Of a stretch of 64,000 nucleotides of DNA, positions 7,750 to 16,763 are shown piece by piece; within the stretch, counting starts at the first letter, position 1, and each line of letters begins with the position of its first letter. Made by a program: the position numbers and the translations under genes. Below the pieces are notes generated by a model that made no database searches, had not been told where the DNA came from, and worked only from the letters and a program-made list of their open reading frames with translations. The stretch lies in the NCBI RefSeq assembly GCF_025380365.1, contig NZ_JAOCQF010000001.1, forward strand, positions 186,001 through 250,000, read 5' to 3'. Origin of the DNA: Albidovulum sediminis. GTDB taxonomy: Bacteria > Pseudomonadota > Alphaproteobacteria > Rhodobacterales > Rhodobacteraceae.

Positions 7750-8877
7750 ATGGATGACAAAGCCGCCCCCTTCGAGATCTTCCTGGCCGCCCTTCCGGGG
7801 TTGGAGCCGCTTCTGGCGGCGGAGGCGCGCGAGGCGGGCTTTGCCGGGGTGGAGGAGGGCGCCGGCGGGGTCACCTGCCGCGGCGGCTGGGCAGAGGTCT
7901 GGCGCGCGAACCTGACGCTCAGGGGGGCAAGCCGGGTGCTGGTCAGGATCGGCGGCTTCCGGGCGTTTCACCTGGCGCAGCTCGACAAGCGGGCGCGGCG
8001 GTTTCCCTGGGGCGATTTCCTGCGGCCGGACGTGCCGGTGAAGGTCGAGGCGACGTGCCGGCGATCGAAGATCTACCACGCCGGCGCTGCGGCGCAGCGG
8101 ATCGCGCGCGCCCTTGCCGAGACGCTGGGCGCGCCCGAGGCCACGGGGGAGGAGGCCGCGGTCCGGCTGATGGCGCGAATCGAGGACGACCTGGTGACCT
8201 TTTCGCTCGACACGTCGGGCGAGCCCTTGCACCGGCGCGGCCACAAGGTGGCGGTGAACAAGGCGCCGCTGCGCGAGACGATGGCGGCGATGTTCCTGCG
8301 CGACTGCGGCTATGCCGGGGCGGAGCCGGTCCTTGACCCGATGTGCGGCTCGGGCACCTTCGTGATCGAGGCGGCGGAGATCGCGGCGGGCCTGATGCCC
8401 GGTCGCAGTCGTGCCTTTGCGTTCGAAAGCCTTGCGGGTTTCGACGCGGGCGCCTGGGCGGCGATGAAGGGCGCGTTCCCCGTCCGCGTTCCCGCGCAGC
8501 GCTTTTACGGCTCGGACCGGGATGCGGGCGCGGTGCGGATGTCGCGCGAGAATGCCGAGCGGGCCGGGGTGGGGGAGTGGTGCGCCTTCTCCTGCCATGC
8601 GGTCGGCGAGCTTGCCCGGCCGGAGGGCCCGCCCGGCCTGGTCATGGTCAATCCGCCCTACGGGGCGCGGATCGGCGGAAACCGCAACCTTCTCTTCGGG
8701 CTTTACGCGGCACTCGGCGGGGTGCTCAAGGATCGGTTCGCCGGCTGGCGCGTCGGGCTTGTAACCTCGGATGCGGGGCTGGCGAAGGCCACTGGCCTGC
8801 CGTTCGGCGCGCCGGGCGCCGAGATCGACCACGGTGGCATCCGGGTGCGACTCTGGAAGGCCGGGCCGCTGCGCTGA
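7750..8877 (+). CDS. THUMP-domain RNA methyltransferase, RlmL-like
   Basis: 375 aa class I SAM-dependent methyltransferase of the RlmL N-terminal/YcbY type, predicted to make N2-methylguanosine in 23S rRNA. The N-terminal ferredoxin-like/THUMP region (residues ~5-160) includes YHAGAAAQRIARAL and FSLDTSGEPLHRRGHK. The catalytic domain has DPMCGSGTFVIEAA (~195) and the target motif NPPYG (~300). The start is the ATG at 7750; the longer in-frame extension overlaps hisF antisense and looks non-coding. It interrupts the his cluster on the opposite strand. Confidence 0.88.
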   Translation: MDDKAAPFEIFLAALPGLEPLLAAEAREAGFAGVEEGAGGVTCRGGWAEVWRANLTLRGASRVLVRIGGFRAFHLAQLDKRARRFPWGDFLRPDVPVKVEATCRRSKIYHAGAAAQRIARALAETLGAPEATGEEAAVRLMARIEDDLVTFSLDTSGEPLHRRGHKVAVNKAPLRETMAAMFLRDCGYAGAEPVLDPMCGSGTFVIEAAEIAAGLMPGRSRAFAFESLAGFDAGAWAAMKGAFPVRVPAQRFYGSDRDAGAVRMSRENAERAGVGEWCAFSCHAVGELARPEGPPGLVMVNPPYGARIGGNRNLLFGLYAALGGVLKDRFAGWRVGLVTSDAGLAKATGLPFGAPGAEIDHGGIRVRLWKAGPLR

Positions 8878-8884
8878 GCGGCGC

Positions 8885-9613
8885 CTAGCGCGGCACGCGG
8901 CGCAGTTCCTCGATTGCCGCCGTGAGGTCGATCGCCCCGTCGTAAAGCGCGCGGCCCGAGATTGCGCCCGCGATCACGCCGGTGTCGCGCAGCGCGATCA
9001 GGTCGGCGAGCGAAGACACGCCGCCCGAGGCGATGACCGGGATCGTGACGGCGCGCGCCAGCGCCTCGGTCGCGGCGAGGTTCGGCCCCTGCATCGCGCC
9101 GTCGCGCAGGATGTCGGTGTAGATGATCGCGGCGACGCCCGCGTCCTCGAAGCTGCGCGCAAGGTCGGTGACCAGCACGTCGGTCTCCTCGGCCCACCCT
9201 TTCGTCGCCACCCGCCCGCCGCGCGCGTCGATGCCGACCGCGACACGGCCGGGGAAGGCGCGCGCCGCTTCGCGCACCAGCGCGGGGTTCTCCACCGCCA
9301 CGGTGCCGAGGATCACCCGCGCCAGCCCCTTTTCCAGCCACATCGCGATGGTGGCCATGTCGCGGATGCCGCCGCCCAGTTGGCAGGGGACGGTGACGCG
9401 GGCCAGGATCGCCTCGACCGCCGCCGCGTTGACCGGCAGGCCGGCGAAGGCGCCGTTCAGGTCGACGAGATGGATCCATTCGCAGCCCGCCGCCTGGAAC
9501 TTTGCCGCCTGCGCGGCGGGGTCGTCGCCGAAGACGGTGGCCTTGTCCATCTCGCCATGCAGGAGCCGCACGCACTGGCCGTCCTTCAGGTCGATGGCGG
9601 GATAAAGGATCAT
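8885..9613 (-). CDS. hisA: ProFAR isomerase (HisA)
   Basis: 242 aa barrel enzyme, 1-(5-phosphoribosyl)-5-[(5-phosphoribosylamino)methylideneamino]imidazole-4-carboxamide isomerase, the step before HisH/HisF. It starts [17 protein letters not shown] with catalytic Asp8; the second Asp is in [10 protein letters not shown] (~130). Phosphate motifs GGGIRD and ASGGVSS are present. The ATG at 9613 has a strong GGAGG 6 nt upstream. Its stop lies 7 nt from the stop of the convergent methyltransferase gene. Confidence 0.96.
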   Translation of the reverse strand: MILYPAIDLKDGQCVRLLHGEMDKATVFGDDPAAQAAKFQAAGCEWIHLVDLNGAFAGLPVNAAAVEAILARVTVPCQLGGGIRDMATIAMWLEKGLARVILGTVAVENPALVREAARAFPGRVAVGIDARGGRVATKGWAEETDVLVTDLARSFEDAGVAAIIYTDILRDGAMQGPNLAATEALARAVTIPVIASGGVSSLADLIALRDTGVIAGAISGRALYDGAIDLTAAIEELRRVPR

Positions 9614-9761
9614 GGCTTCCTCCGTCGGAGCGTCGCGTCGGGCTTCGGCGGCTCTTGCCACAGGGGGCAGCCGATGGAAAGGGGCAGGCGCCGCGACGTC
9701 ACGCTTGCACGGAGGGGCCGGCCGGGCCGATGATCGCCCTGCAACCGGCAGGGAGGAGACG

Positions 9762-10157
9762 ATGCGGGCGGCACTACTGGCACTTGCATTCATCGGTGCG
9801 GGAGGGATGGCGTTGGCCGATCCCGTGGAAGGCGTCTGGCAGACCAGGCCGGACGACAACGGCGATTATGGCCATGTCGAGATCGCGGCCTGCGGGGCGG
9901 CCTTCTGCGGCGTGCTGGTCCGGGCCTTCGACGGCGCGGGGGCGGAAAAGACCGCCTCGCCCAATATCGGCAAGCAGATCGTCTGGGACATGACGGCCGA
10001 AGGCGAAGGCGCCTATGGCGGCGGCAAGGTCTGGGCGCCCGACCGCGACAAGACCTACCGCGCCAAGATGGCCCTTGCAGGGGACAGCCTGTCGGTGTCC
10101 GGCTGCGTTCTGGGCGGCATCATCTGCCGCGCGTCCGAGTGGAAGCGGGTCAAGTAG
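9762..10157 (+). CDS. DUF2147 secreted protein
   Basis: 131 aa with a Sec signal ([19 protein letters not shown]) and a DUF2147 domain: [47 protein letters not shown] and the closing [12 protein letters not shown]. Periplasmic by prediction and of unknown function. Strong ribosome site GGAGG lies before the ATG. It is divergent from hisA and its stop is 2 nt from the glsA stop. I recall DUF2147 genes beside hisA in other Rhodobacterales. Confidence 0.88.
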   Translation: MRAALLALAFIGAGGMALADPVEGVWQTRPDDNGDYGHVEIAACGAAFCGVLVRAFDGAGAEKTASPNIGKQIVWDMTAEGEGAYGGGKVWAPDRDKTYRAKMALAGDSLSVSGCVLGGIICRASEWKRVK

Positions 10158-10159
10158 GC

Positions 10160-11092
10160 CTATCCGAAGACCGACCAGCCCATCCGGCGGGCCAGCATCT
10201 CGACCGCCTCGGTCCCGAGCTTGGAGTTGCCCTGCGCGTTCAGCCCCGGCGACCAGACCGCGACCGAGGCACGCCCCGGCGCGATCACCAGGATGCCGCC
10301 GCCGACGCCCGACTTGCCGGGCAGGCCGACGCGGAAGGCGAAATCGCCCGATCCGTCGTAGTGCCCGCAGGTCAGCATCAGCGCGTTGATCCGGCGCACC
10401 CGGTCGGCCGAGACAAGGCGCGGCATGCCCGGCGCGCCCATCAGGAAGCGGCCCGCGCGGGCCAGTTGCGCGCAGGTCATCTCGACCGCGCACTGGTGGA
10501 AATAGGCGCCGAGCGTCAGTTCGGGCGGGTTGTCCAGGTTGCCATGCGCCCGCATGTAATGGGCCAGCGCGAAGTTGCGGTGGCCGGTCTCCGTCTCCGA
10601 TCGCGCCACGGCGTCGTTGATGTGGATGTCGTCATCCTCGGCCGCCGCGCGGATGAAGCGCAGGAGCTCGCCCAGGTATTCGCGCGGGGCGTGGCCCGCA
10701 AGGGCCGCGTCCGTCACCACGATGGCGCCGGCGTTGATGAAGGGGTTGCGCGGGATGCCCTGTTCGTGTTCGAGCTGGAGGATCGAGTTGAAGGCAAGGC
10801 CCGACGGCTCCCGCCCCACCCGCGCCCACAGCCGGTCACCGAGCCGGCCCAGGGCGATGGCCAGCGCGAAGACCTTGGAGACCGACTGGATCGAGAAGGG
10901 CACATCCGCATCGCCCACCGAATGCTGGCTGCCATCGGCCAGCGCGACCGACAGGCCGAACTGGCCCGGATCGACGCCCGCAAGCTCGGGGATGTAGTCG
11001 GCGACGCGGCCCCGGTCCGTCGACGCCCGCGCCGCCGCGAGGATGTCGCCCAGAACCGCGTCCAGACCGGCGGTCCCCGGATCGGCGGTCAT
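10160..11092 (-). CDS. glsA: Glutaminase
   Basis: 310 aa serine-dependent glutaminase of the beta-lactamase fold that hydrolyses glutamine to glutamate and ammonia. The nucleophile motif SVSK is at residues 70-73 in [10 protein letters not shown]. Other family blocks are [26 protein letters not shown] and [12 protein letters not shown]. Length is typical. The start overlaps the hisH stop (ATGA, 11092-11089), so it is translationally coupled to the his amidotransferase subunit. Confidence 0.95.
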   Translation of the reverse strand: MTADPGTAGLDAVLGDILAAARASTDRGRVADYIPELAGVDPGQFGLSVALADGSQHSVGDADVPFSIQSVSKVFALAIALGRLGDRLWARVGREPSGLAFNSILQLEHEQGIPRNPFINAGAIVVTDAALAGHAPREYLGELLRFIRAAAEDDDIHINDAVARSETETGHRNFALAHYMRAHGNLDNPPELTLGAYFHQCAVEMTCAQLARAGRFLMGAPGMPRLVSADRVRRINALMLTCGHYDGSGDFAFRVGLPGKSGVGGGILVIAPGRASVAVWSPGLNAQGNSKLGTEAVEMLARRMGWSVFG

Positions 11093-11730
11093 GGCCGCCA
11101 GGTCAGGAAGTTGGAGATCAGCCGCAGGCCCACCGCCTGGCTTTTCTCCGGGTGGAACTGGGTGCCCACCACGGTGTCGCGCCCGACGATGGCGGTGATG
11201 TCGCCGCCGTAGTCCACATGCGCCAGCCGGTGCGCGGGATCATCGACGCGGAAGTGGTAGGAGTGGACGAAATAGGCGTGATCGCCTGTCGCGATCCCCT
11301 CCAGCACCGGGTGCGGGTGGTCGATCACCAGATCGTTCCAGCCCATGTGCGGCACCTTCATCGCGGGGTCCGAAGGGGCGATGCGCACCACCTCGCCCGG
11401 GATCCAGCCGAAGCCCCGCGTATCGCGGTTTTCGCGGCCCCAGGTCGCCAGCATCTGCATGCCGATGCAGATGCCCATGAAGGGCCGCGCGCGGACCGTC
11501 ACCGCCTCCTCGATCGCTTCGAAAAGCCCGGTGAAGCGGGTCAGCGCGGCGCGGCAGGACGGAAAGGCGCCGTCGCCCGGCAGCACGATCCGGTCGGCGC
11601 GGGCGACGTCCTCGGGGCGGGAGGAGACCAGGACCGCGCCCGCGCCGGCCTCGCCCGCCATCCGCTGGAACGCCTTTTCGGCCGAATGCAGGTTGCCGCT
11701 GTCATAGTCGACAAGGACCGTCAGGCTCAC
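11089..11730 (-). CDS. hisH: Imidazole glycerol phosphate synthase, glutaminase subunit
   Basis: 213 aa class I glutamine amidotransferase that supplies ammonia to HisF. The catalytic triad is visible: Cys88 in GICIGMQML, and His193 and Glu195 in FHPEKSQ. It begins [14 protein letters not shown]. The start codon is GTG, overlapping the hisB stop (GTGA). It lies between hisB and glsA in one tightly coupled unit. Confidence 0.96.
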   Translation of the reverse strand: MSLTVLVDYDSGNLHSAEKAFQRMAGEAGAGAVLVSSRPEDVARADRIVLPGDGAFPSCRAALTRFTGLFEAIEEAVTVRARPFMGICIGMQMLATWGRENRDTRGFGWIPGEVVRIAPSDPAMKVPHMGWNDLVIDHPHPVLEGIATGDHAYFVHSYHFRVDDPAHRLAHVDYGGDITAIVGRDTVVGTQFHPEKSQAVGLRLISNFLTWRP

Positions 11731-12314
11731 AACGCACCTTTCGTCGAGGGCAGCGCACCGCCCATGCGGGCATCAGGCTCCACCGCCATGCGCAGGGCGC
11801 GCGCCACCGCCTTGAAGGCGGCCTCGGCGATGTGGTGGCTGTTGATCCCGTGCACCTTGTCCACATGCAACGTGATGCCGCCGTGGGTGGCCAGCGCCTG
11901 GAAGAATTCGCGCACCAGTTCGGTGTCGAAGGCGCCGATCTTCGCGGTCGGAAAGTCGAGGTTCCAGACCAGGTAGGGCCGCGCGGACAGGTCGAGCGCG
12001 CAGGCCACCTGCGCATCGTCCATCGCCAGCACGAAATGGCCGTAGCGGCGGATGCCGCGCTTGTCGCCGAGCGCGCGCACCAGCGCCTGCCCGATGGCGA
12101 TGCCGGTATCCTCGACCGTGTGGTGGTCGTCGATGTGCAGGTCGCCCTTGGCGCGCACCGTCAGGTCGATGAGCGAATGGCGCGACAGCTGGTCGAGCAT
12201 GTGGTCGAAGAAACCGACGCCGGTTTCGTTCGAATATACCCCCGTCCCGTCGAGGTTCAGCGTCACGCTGATCTCGGTTTCGGCGGTATTCCGCGTGATC
12301 GTGGCCTGACGCAT
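11727..12314 (-). CDS. hisB: Imidazoleglycerol-phosphate dehydratase
   Basis: 195 aa, manganese-dependent dehydratase producing imidazole acetol phosphate. Family motifs: [17 protein letters not shown], the metal ligands in [12 protein letters not shown], and the second half [20 protein letters not shown]. It is monofunctional, lacking the phosphatase domain fused to HisB in enterobacteria. It is the first gene of the hisB-hisH-glsA unit with a promoter just upstream. Confidence 0.97.
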   Translation of the reverse strand: MRQATITRNTAETEISVTLNLDGTGVYSNETGVGFFDHMLDQLSRHSLIDLTVRAKGDLHIDDHHTVEDTGIAIGQALVRALGDKRGIRRYGHFVLAMDDAQVACALDLSARPYLVWNLDFPTAKIGAFDTELVREFFQALATHGGITLHVDKVHGINSHHIAEAAFKAVARALRMAVEPDARMGGALPSTKGAL

Positions 12315-12343
12315 GGCGATCCCCCGCTCGTGGTCTCGCGCGC

Positions 12344-12372
12344 CTTATAGGCAGGACTTCCGCCAGCGCCAA
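12344..12372 (-). promoter_or_regulatory. Likely sigma70-type promoter of hisB-hisH-glsA
   Basis: On the minus strand: -35 TTGGCG (12372-12367), 17-bp spacer, -10 TATAAG (12349-12344). The start site would fall near 12337, about 23 nt before the hisB ATG, leaving room for the GGGGGA ribosome site. No attenuator with a histidine-rich leader peptide fits in this short leader. Confidence 0.6.
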
Positions 12373-12514
12373 GCCTTGGTTAGGGCGGAGATGCGCGTCC
12401 CAGTGTTTCCACAGGAGAAATCCACATCGGCGACTGTCTTTCTTTCGCGGAATTGCCACGATCAGGGCCAATTTTCGACACGCCGGGCGGGCTTCATTCC
12501 TTCGGGGGAATGCA

Positions 12515-13186
12515 ATGAGGCTGCCGATGCGGACAGAACCGGGGAAAGTGGGCGCGCGCCTTTCAAGACGAGGCTTGTTTGGGGCGGCACGGGCCGCGAT
12601 GCACGCGGCCGCGCTGACGATCATCGCGGCGGGCGTGTCTTACACGGCGCCGGCGCATGCCGCGGAGGGTGGAACGCTGACGTCCCGCAAGGCGATCGCC
12701 GCGCCGGACGGGTTCGGCGACGTCTGCAGCCGCTACGACTGGGCCTGCGCGGCTGGGCGTAAGGACCGGGTCGACGGGTCGGACCTCCTGGCGCTTGCCC
12801 GCGGGATCAACCGCGCCATCAACCTGCGCTATCGCCAGATCACCGACCGCAGCCAGTATGGCGCCGAGGAGGTCTGGTCGCTGCCCACGGCGTCGCGGGG
12901 CGGCGATTGCGAGGATTTCGTGCTGGCCAAGAAGCAGTCGCTGATCGCCGCCGGGGTGGCGCCGGGCCGGTTGCTGATCGCCACCGTGCTCGACCGCCGG
13001 CGCGCGCTGCACGCGGTGCTTGTGCTGCGCACCGACGCGGGCGACTACGTGCTCGACAACCTGAACAACAGCGTGAAGGGTTGGCAGGAAACCGGCTATT
13101 CCTTCCTGCGCATGCAGAACCCGGAGGCTCCGCACCGCTGGAACGCGGTATTCGCGGGCGGCGTGTTCAACCGCGCAAGCTCCTGA
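12515..13186 (+). CDS. Exported transglutaminase-like cysteine peptidase
   Basis: 223 aa bacterial transglutaminase-like cysteine proteinase (BTLCP, formerly DUF920). The N terminus has a twin-arginine-like signal (SRRGLFGAARAAMHAAALTI, cleavage near AHA). The catalytic triad is visible: Cys in GGDCEDF (~132), His in LHAVLVLR (~166), Asp in YVLDNL (~179). GNAT-independent substrates are unknown; LapG relatives cleave surface adhesins, but no LapD partner is in this window. A GGGGGAA site precedes the ATG. ATG at 12527 is an alternative start. Confidence 0.85.
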   Translation: MRLPMRTEPGKVGARLSRRGLFGAARAAMHAAALTIIAAGVSYTAPAHAAEGGTLTSRKAIAAPDGFGDVCSRYDWACAAGRKDRVDGSDLLALARGINRAINLRYRQITDRSQYGAEEVWSLPTASRGGDCEDFVLAKKQSLIAAGVAPGRLLIATVLDRRRALHAVLVLRTDAGDYVLDNLNNSVKGWQETGYSFLRMQNPEAPHRWNAVFAGGVFNRASS

Positions 13187-13250
13187 AAATGGAGGGATCC
13201 GGCGCTACCGCGCCGGACTCCATCGCGATGAAAGACGGCGGGGCCGAGCG

Positions 13251-13790
13251 CTACTTGCCCTTGCCCGGGTTGTCATTGTCGTCGCAGCCACCGCCCTTGC
13301 AGTCGCCTTCGTCGCCGTTGCCAAGGCCGTTGTTGCCATTGCCGGTGTCGCCATCCGTGCCGCCATCGGTCCCGCCGTCAGTTCCCCCGTCAGTTCCCCC
13401 GTCAGTGCCTCCGTCGGTCCCGCCGTCAGTGCCGCCATCGGTGGTTCCGCCATCCGTGCCGTCATCGGGCACGTCCGGCGTCGTCGTGCCGTCGCTGCCG
13501 TCATCCGCCGCCGGAATGATCGTGGCGGTGGCGCCATCGGTCAGCACCGCGGCGACCGCCGGGCAGGCTTCAAGCGTGTATTGCAGCAGTTCGCCGAAAT
13601 ACTCGCTTTGCTGGATTCTGGTCAGTTCGCTGCGCTTGAATTCCTTGCGCGCGCACAAATCGTCCAGGAACTCTTGCGACATCGAGACATTGCGGATCGC
13701 CGCGGTGCTGCTCGTTGCATAGAGCGACGCCGAGGCGGCCAAGGACAGAACGCCTGCCGCAAGCAGCAGCGTTCCGGATCTGGTAGACAT
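13251..13790 (-). CDS. Secreted protein with TDGG repeats
   Basis: 179 aa. Signal/TM segment (TLLLAAGVLSLAASASLYA), then a conserved helical part (FLDDLCARKEFKRSELTRIQ, LLQYTLEACPAVAAVLTDG), then a low-complexity tail of Gly-Thr-Asp repeats ending in an Asn/Asp/Gly-rich, Cys-containing stretch. GGGGAG lies 7 nt before the ATG at 13790; a longer frame to 13847 lacks this. The conserved part matches the next upstream gene, so the two are paralogs. Function unknown; the acidic repeats might bind calcium. Confidence 0.7.
   Translation of the reverse strand: MSTRSGTLLLAAGVLSLAASASLYATSSTAAIRNVSMSQEFLDDLCARKEFKRSELTRIQQSEYFGELLQYTLEACPAVAAVLTDGATATIIPAADDGSDGTTTPDVPDDGTDGGTTDGGTDGGTDGGTDGGTDGGTDGGTDGGTDGDTGNGNNGLGNGDEGDCKGGGCDDNDNPGKGK
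13350..13445 (-). repeat. Eight in-frame 12-bp repeats encoding Thr-Asp-Gly-Gly
   Basis: Eight consecutive 12-bp units on the plus strand resembling GCCGTCAGTGCC with third-position and minor changes. They encode (GTDG)n in the secreted protein gene. Copy-number change would alter the tail by 4 aa without a frameshift. Confidence 0.85.
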
Positions 13791-13957
13791 CACATTACTC
13801 CCCACACCATCGGGCCCGCCCCCTGCGGCGCCCTTACAATCCTTCATCTTGCCGCCCGCGAACGGGCTCCTGTCAAGAATACGGCAAAATAATGTCCAAA
13901 AAGTGACCTAGCGGCAACCCGCCCGGATCAGTGCTGCAGGAGAGCGCCGACGCGCGA

Positions 13958-14263
13958 TCAGTTGCCGTCCGGCACGGGCGCGCCGTTCGTCGTCACGGCC
14001 GTCGCGCCGTCGGTCAGCAAGGCCGCGACCTCGGGGCAGTACTCCAGCGTAAACTCAAGCAAATCAACGAACAATTCGGATTTCTGGAGGCTGTCGATCT
14101 CGGCCTGAGACAGCGCGGAGCGTTGGCACAGCAGCTCAAGGCTTTCGTTGGTGACGCTCTGGTCGGGCACCAGCGCCAGCGCCGGCGCGACCGTCAGACA
14201 CATCGTCAGCGCCAGCGCGAATGCCAGTCGAACCGGTGTTTCCACTATTTTCGCGGCAGTCAT
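13958..14263 (-). CDS. Small secreted protein, paralog of its downstream neighbour
   Basis: 101 aa. Signal peptide (LAFALALTMCLTVAPALA) and one short domain: LELLCQRSALSQAEIDSLQ, LFVDLLEFTLEYCPEVAALL, TDGATAV. This aligns well with residues ~38-95 of the protein encoded at 13251-13790, but there is no repeat tail. Two cysteines are conserved between the pair. GGAG lies 8 nt before the ATG. Unknown function; the family appears to be lineage-specific. Confidence 0.75.
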   Translation of the reverse strand: MTAAKIVETPVRLAFALALTMCLTVAPALALVPDQSVTNESLELLCQRSALSQAEIDSLQKSELFVDLLEFTLEYCPEVAALLTDGATAVTTNGAPVPDGN

Positions 14264-14473
14264 GATCGGGACTCCAGCACCTCACCCGCCAGAACACAGG
14301 GCGGAATACCGGTCCACCTCGCGCGCACCCTTTAAAGTTGTCAAGAAAAAGGCGCATTCATCCTGAAAACGGCGAAAGTGTGGCAACAATAAGGCCACAG
14401 GCCCCGGAAAGGACGGCAACTGGAAAACGCTGGCCTGACCCTGCATCGTGCGGGCGGGGATGTCGGGGGGCGG

Positions 14474-14502
14474 AAAAAACGAAAGGCACCCGAAGGTGCC
14501 TT
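14474..14502 (-). terminator. Terminator after tRNA-Gly
   Basis: Read on the minus strand: perfect 8-bp stem AAGGCACC/GGTGCCTT closed by a stable UUCG tetraloop (14502-14483), followed by TCG and a run of six T (14479-14474). It ends the tRNA-Gly transcript about 7 nt past the CCA. Confidence 0.9.
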
Positions 14503-14508
14503 GTACGT

Positions 14509-14583
14509 TGGAGCGGGCGATGAGATTCGAACTCACGACCCTAACCTTGGCAAGGTTATGCTCTACCCCTGAGCTACGCCCGC
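14509..14583 (-). tRNA. tRNA-Gly (GCC)
   Basis: 75 nt with encoded CCA. Acceptor stem GCGGGCG (14583-14577) pairs with CGCCCGC (14519-14513). The anticodon GCC is complementary to GGC at 14549-14551, in the loop TTGCCAA. D-arm TAGCTCAGG and T-arm GTTCGAATC are standard. Confidence 0.96.
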
Positions 14584-14663
14584 GCTCCGTGAGGGGCGAT
14601 GTATAAACTTCGCCGGGGGGGTGCAAGAGGAAAATTGCGCCCGCAATCAAGTTTTCCCGCCGC

Positions 14664-15578
14664 TCAGGCCGCGCGGGCGGCGCGGCGCAGTTGCGCCGGG
14701 GTTTCGCCGAAGCGGCGGCGGAATGCACGGGCGAACCCGGCCTCGGAAACATAGCCCACACGCTCGACGACATCGGGCAGGGCGAGGTCGGACCCGGCCA
14801 CCAGGTGCCGGGCCTGCAGCAGCCGCCATTCGGTCAGATAGGCGCCGGGGGGCATCCCCATCGCCTCGTGAAAGCGCGTCGCGAACGAGGTGCGCGACAT
14901 TCCCGCCTCGCGCGCGATGCGGCTCAGGTCGAGGTCGCGCGCGTGGTTCTGGTGGATATAGCTCAGCGCACGGGCCAGGCGCGGGTCGTTGATCGTGGCC
15001 AGCACGCCATGGGTGGGTACGTTGTCCGCGATCCAGGCCCGCAGGAGCGACACGAACAGCACCTCGCCCATCCGGTCGGTCACCGCCGAGGCGCCGGGCG
15101 CGTCGCCTGACTGTTCGGCGGTGATCAGGTCGACGATGGTGGAGAACAGCGCGCCCCCCTCGCGGCCGAGCATGTTGCGCACAAGGATCACCTGCGGCAG
15201 TTCGGAAAACAGCGGATGGTCGAGCGTCCCGTCCCATTCGAAATGCCCGCAGAGCATCCGCGCCACGCCGGTCGCGGGTTCGGGCAACGCGCGCAGACGC
15301 TCTATGATCGAGCCCCCGCCCATCGGTCGCGCCGCGGCGGTGTCGAGCATCGTGTGGGCCGCACCGCGCGGCAGAACCACCGCGTCCCCGGCGCTCAGTT
15401 CGTGTTCCTCCGTCCCGATCCTCAGGATGCAGCGGCCTTCAAGGACCAGATGCACCGGTCCGTTCACGGTCGCGGGGGCGCTGAGGCCCCAGCCGGCTTC
15501 CATGGTCCGGGCGAAGTAGACGCAGGCGCGCAGCCGGACCAGCCGCAAGACCTCGCTCAGCGCATCGTCCCGGATCAT
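14664..15578 (-). CDS. AraC-family regulator with N-terminal cupin
   Basis: 304 aa. The N-terminal AraC-binding-like cupin includes GPVHLVLEGRCILRIG and SAGDAVVLPRGAAH. The C-terminal double HTH includes LSRIAREAGMSRTSFATRFH and VVERVGYVSEAGFARAFRRR. The start is taken at the ATG at 15578 with GGGGGAA upstream; an ATG further upstream (15671) is possible. It is divergent from the metallo-hydrolase gene, with two direct repeats between them, so it likely controls that gene and possibly itself. Confidence 0.88.
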   Translation of the reverse strand: MIRDDALSEVLRLVRLRACVYFARTMEAGWGLSAPATVNGPVHLVLEGRCILRIGTEEHELSAGDAVVLPRGAAHTMLDTAAARPMGGGSIIERLRALPEPATGVARMLCGHFEWDGTLDHPLFSELPQVILVRNMLGREGGALFSTIVDLITAEQSGDAPGASAVTDRMGEVLFVSLLRAWIADNVPTHGVLATINDPRLARALSYIHQNHARDLDLSRIAREAGMSRTSFATRFHEAMGMPPGAYLTEWRLLQARHLVAGSDLALPDVVERVGYVSEAGFARAFRRRFGETPAQLRRAARAA

Positions 15579-15653
15579 GCCATTCCCCCGCTCGTCATTC
15601 CGTTCCGCCATACTGGGCGGTTCCCCCGCATCGGGCAACCCGCGGCGACGGCG

Positions 15654-15683
15654 CTTTGAACGATGCGTCATTTCCTTTGAACG
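15654..15683 (+). promoter_or_regulatory. Direct repeats, probable AraC-type operator
   Basis: Two identical 9-bp copies of CTTTGAACG at 15654-15662 and 15675-15683. They are 21 bp apart, two helical turns, in the gap between the divergent AraC and metallo-hydrolase genes. This is the geometry expected for two subdomains or subunits of an AraC protein on one face of DNA. Confidence 0.55.
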
Positions 15684-15751
15684 GGCGTGACTGAGCAGCG
15701 GCGGGCGTTTGCGCCATAGAGGACGCCGAAACCCGAAAACAGGAGTATCCC

Positions 15752-16723
15752 ATGTCTTCCTTCCTGACCAACCGCCGCCAGCTTTTCGTGGCGGCCGGCG
15801 CGCTTGCGACCGCGCCGATCCTCAGGGCGGCGCCGGCGCGTGCCGCCATCGACCCGGCCGGCGCCGCGCTGCGCGCCGTTCACCGCTTCTCGCTCGGCGG
15901 CATGAAGATCAGCGTCATCGACGACGCCCGCTTCACCTTTCCCGCGCCGATGTTCGCGGTGAACCAGCCCGAGGGCACGATCGCGCCCTTCCTCGAAGGC
16001 TTCGGCCTGCCGGGCGAGACGGTCAGCCTGCACATGCAGATGACGCTGGTCGAAACCGGCGGACGCAAGGTGCTGCTCGACACCGGGATGGGGGACATCA
16101 CCTTCCCCGGCAACGCGGTCGACAACGGGCGCCTGTTCGCCGGGCTGGCGGTGCTGGGCGTGGCGGCGGAGGACATCACCGACGTGATCATCAGCCACGG
16201 CCACCCCGACCACATCGGCGCCTGTGCCATCGACGGGGCACCCGCCTTCCCGAACGCGACCTATCACATCCCGCCGGAAGAGCTGGAGTTCTGGACCCAG
16301 AAGCCGGGCGACGGCCAGGACTTCATGTCGATGATGCTGGCCGTCGGCAATGCCAAGCTTGAGCCCGTGCGCGCGCTGACGCGGCCCTACAAGGACGGGG
16401 ACGAGATCGCGCCGGGCGTCTTTGCGGTGGCCGCGCCGGGCCACACGGTCGCGCACCACGCAATCCTGCTGTCGGACGGGGGCGAAAAGCTTCTGCACCT
16501 GATGGACACGGCCGTTCACTACCTTGTCGGACCCGAACAGCCCGACTGGGCGATGGGCGTGGAGATGGACGTCGAGAAGGCTGCCGAGACGCGCCGCCGC
16601 CTGTTCCGGCAGGCCGCCGAGGAAAAGCTTCTGGTGGCGGGATACCACTTCCCCTTCCCGGGTGTCGGCCGGATCGTGGAGCAGGGCGCAGCCTGGCGCT
16701 ACGTGCCGATGCAGACGGCCTGA
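15752..16723 (+). CDS. Tat-exported metallo-beta-lactamase-fold hydrolase
   Basis: 323 aa. Twin-arginine signal (NRRQLFVAAGALATAP...ARA), then an MBL domain with the zinc motif HGHPDH at ~149-154, preceded by VLLDTGMGD, and later APGHTVAHHAI, LMDTAVHY and a distal histidine in YHFPFPG. It resembles quorum-quenching lactonase/alkylsulfatase-like MBL proteins; the substrate is not deducible. AGGAG lies 7 nt before the ATG. Probably regulated by the divergent AraC protein. Confidence 0.88.
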   Translation: MSSFLTNRRQLFVAAGALATAPILRAAPARAAIDPAGAALRAVHRFSLGGMKISVIDDARFTFPAPMFAVNQPEGTIAPFLEGFGLPGETVSLHMQMTLVETGGRKVLLDTGMGDITFPGNAVDNGRLFAGLAVLGVAAEDITDVIISHGHPDHIGACAIDGAPAFPNATYHIPPEELEFWTQKPGDGQDFMSMMLAVGNAKLEPVRALTRPYKDGDEIAPGVFAVAAPGHTVAHHAILLSDGGEKLLHLMDTAVHYLVGPEQPDWAMGVEMDVEKAAETRRRLFRQAAEEKLLVAGYHFPFPGVGRIVEQGAAWRYVPMQTA

Positions 16724-16738
16724 CCTTGAAGAGGGACG

Positions 16739-16763
16739 GGGGCGGCGCTTTGCGCGCCGCCCC
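16739..16763. terminator. Bidirectional hairpin between convergent genes
   Basis: Perfect 10-bp stem GGGGCGGCGC/GCGCCGCCCC (16739-16748 with 16754-16763) with a 5-nt loop. It touches the pyc stop codon and lies 16 nt after the metallo-hydrolase stop. No strong T-tract, so termination is likely but not certain. Confidence 0.5.

Noticed and set aside
12315-12343. Histidine attenuator leader peptide before hisB
   Set aside because: The predicted leader is only about 23 nt, too short for a His-rich peptide and alternative hairpins.
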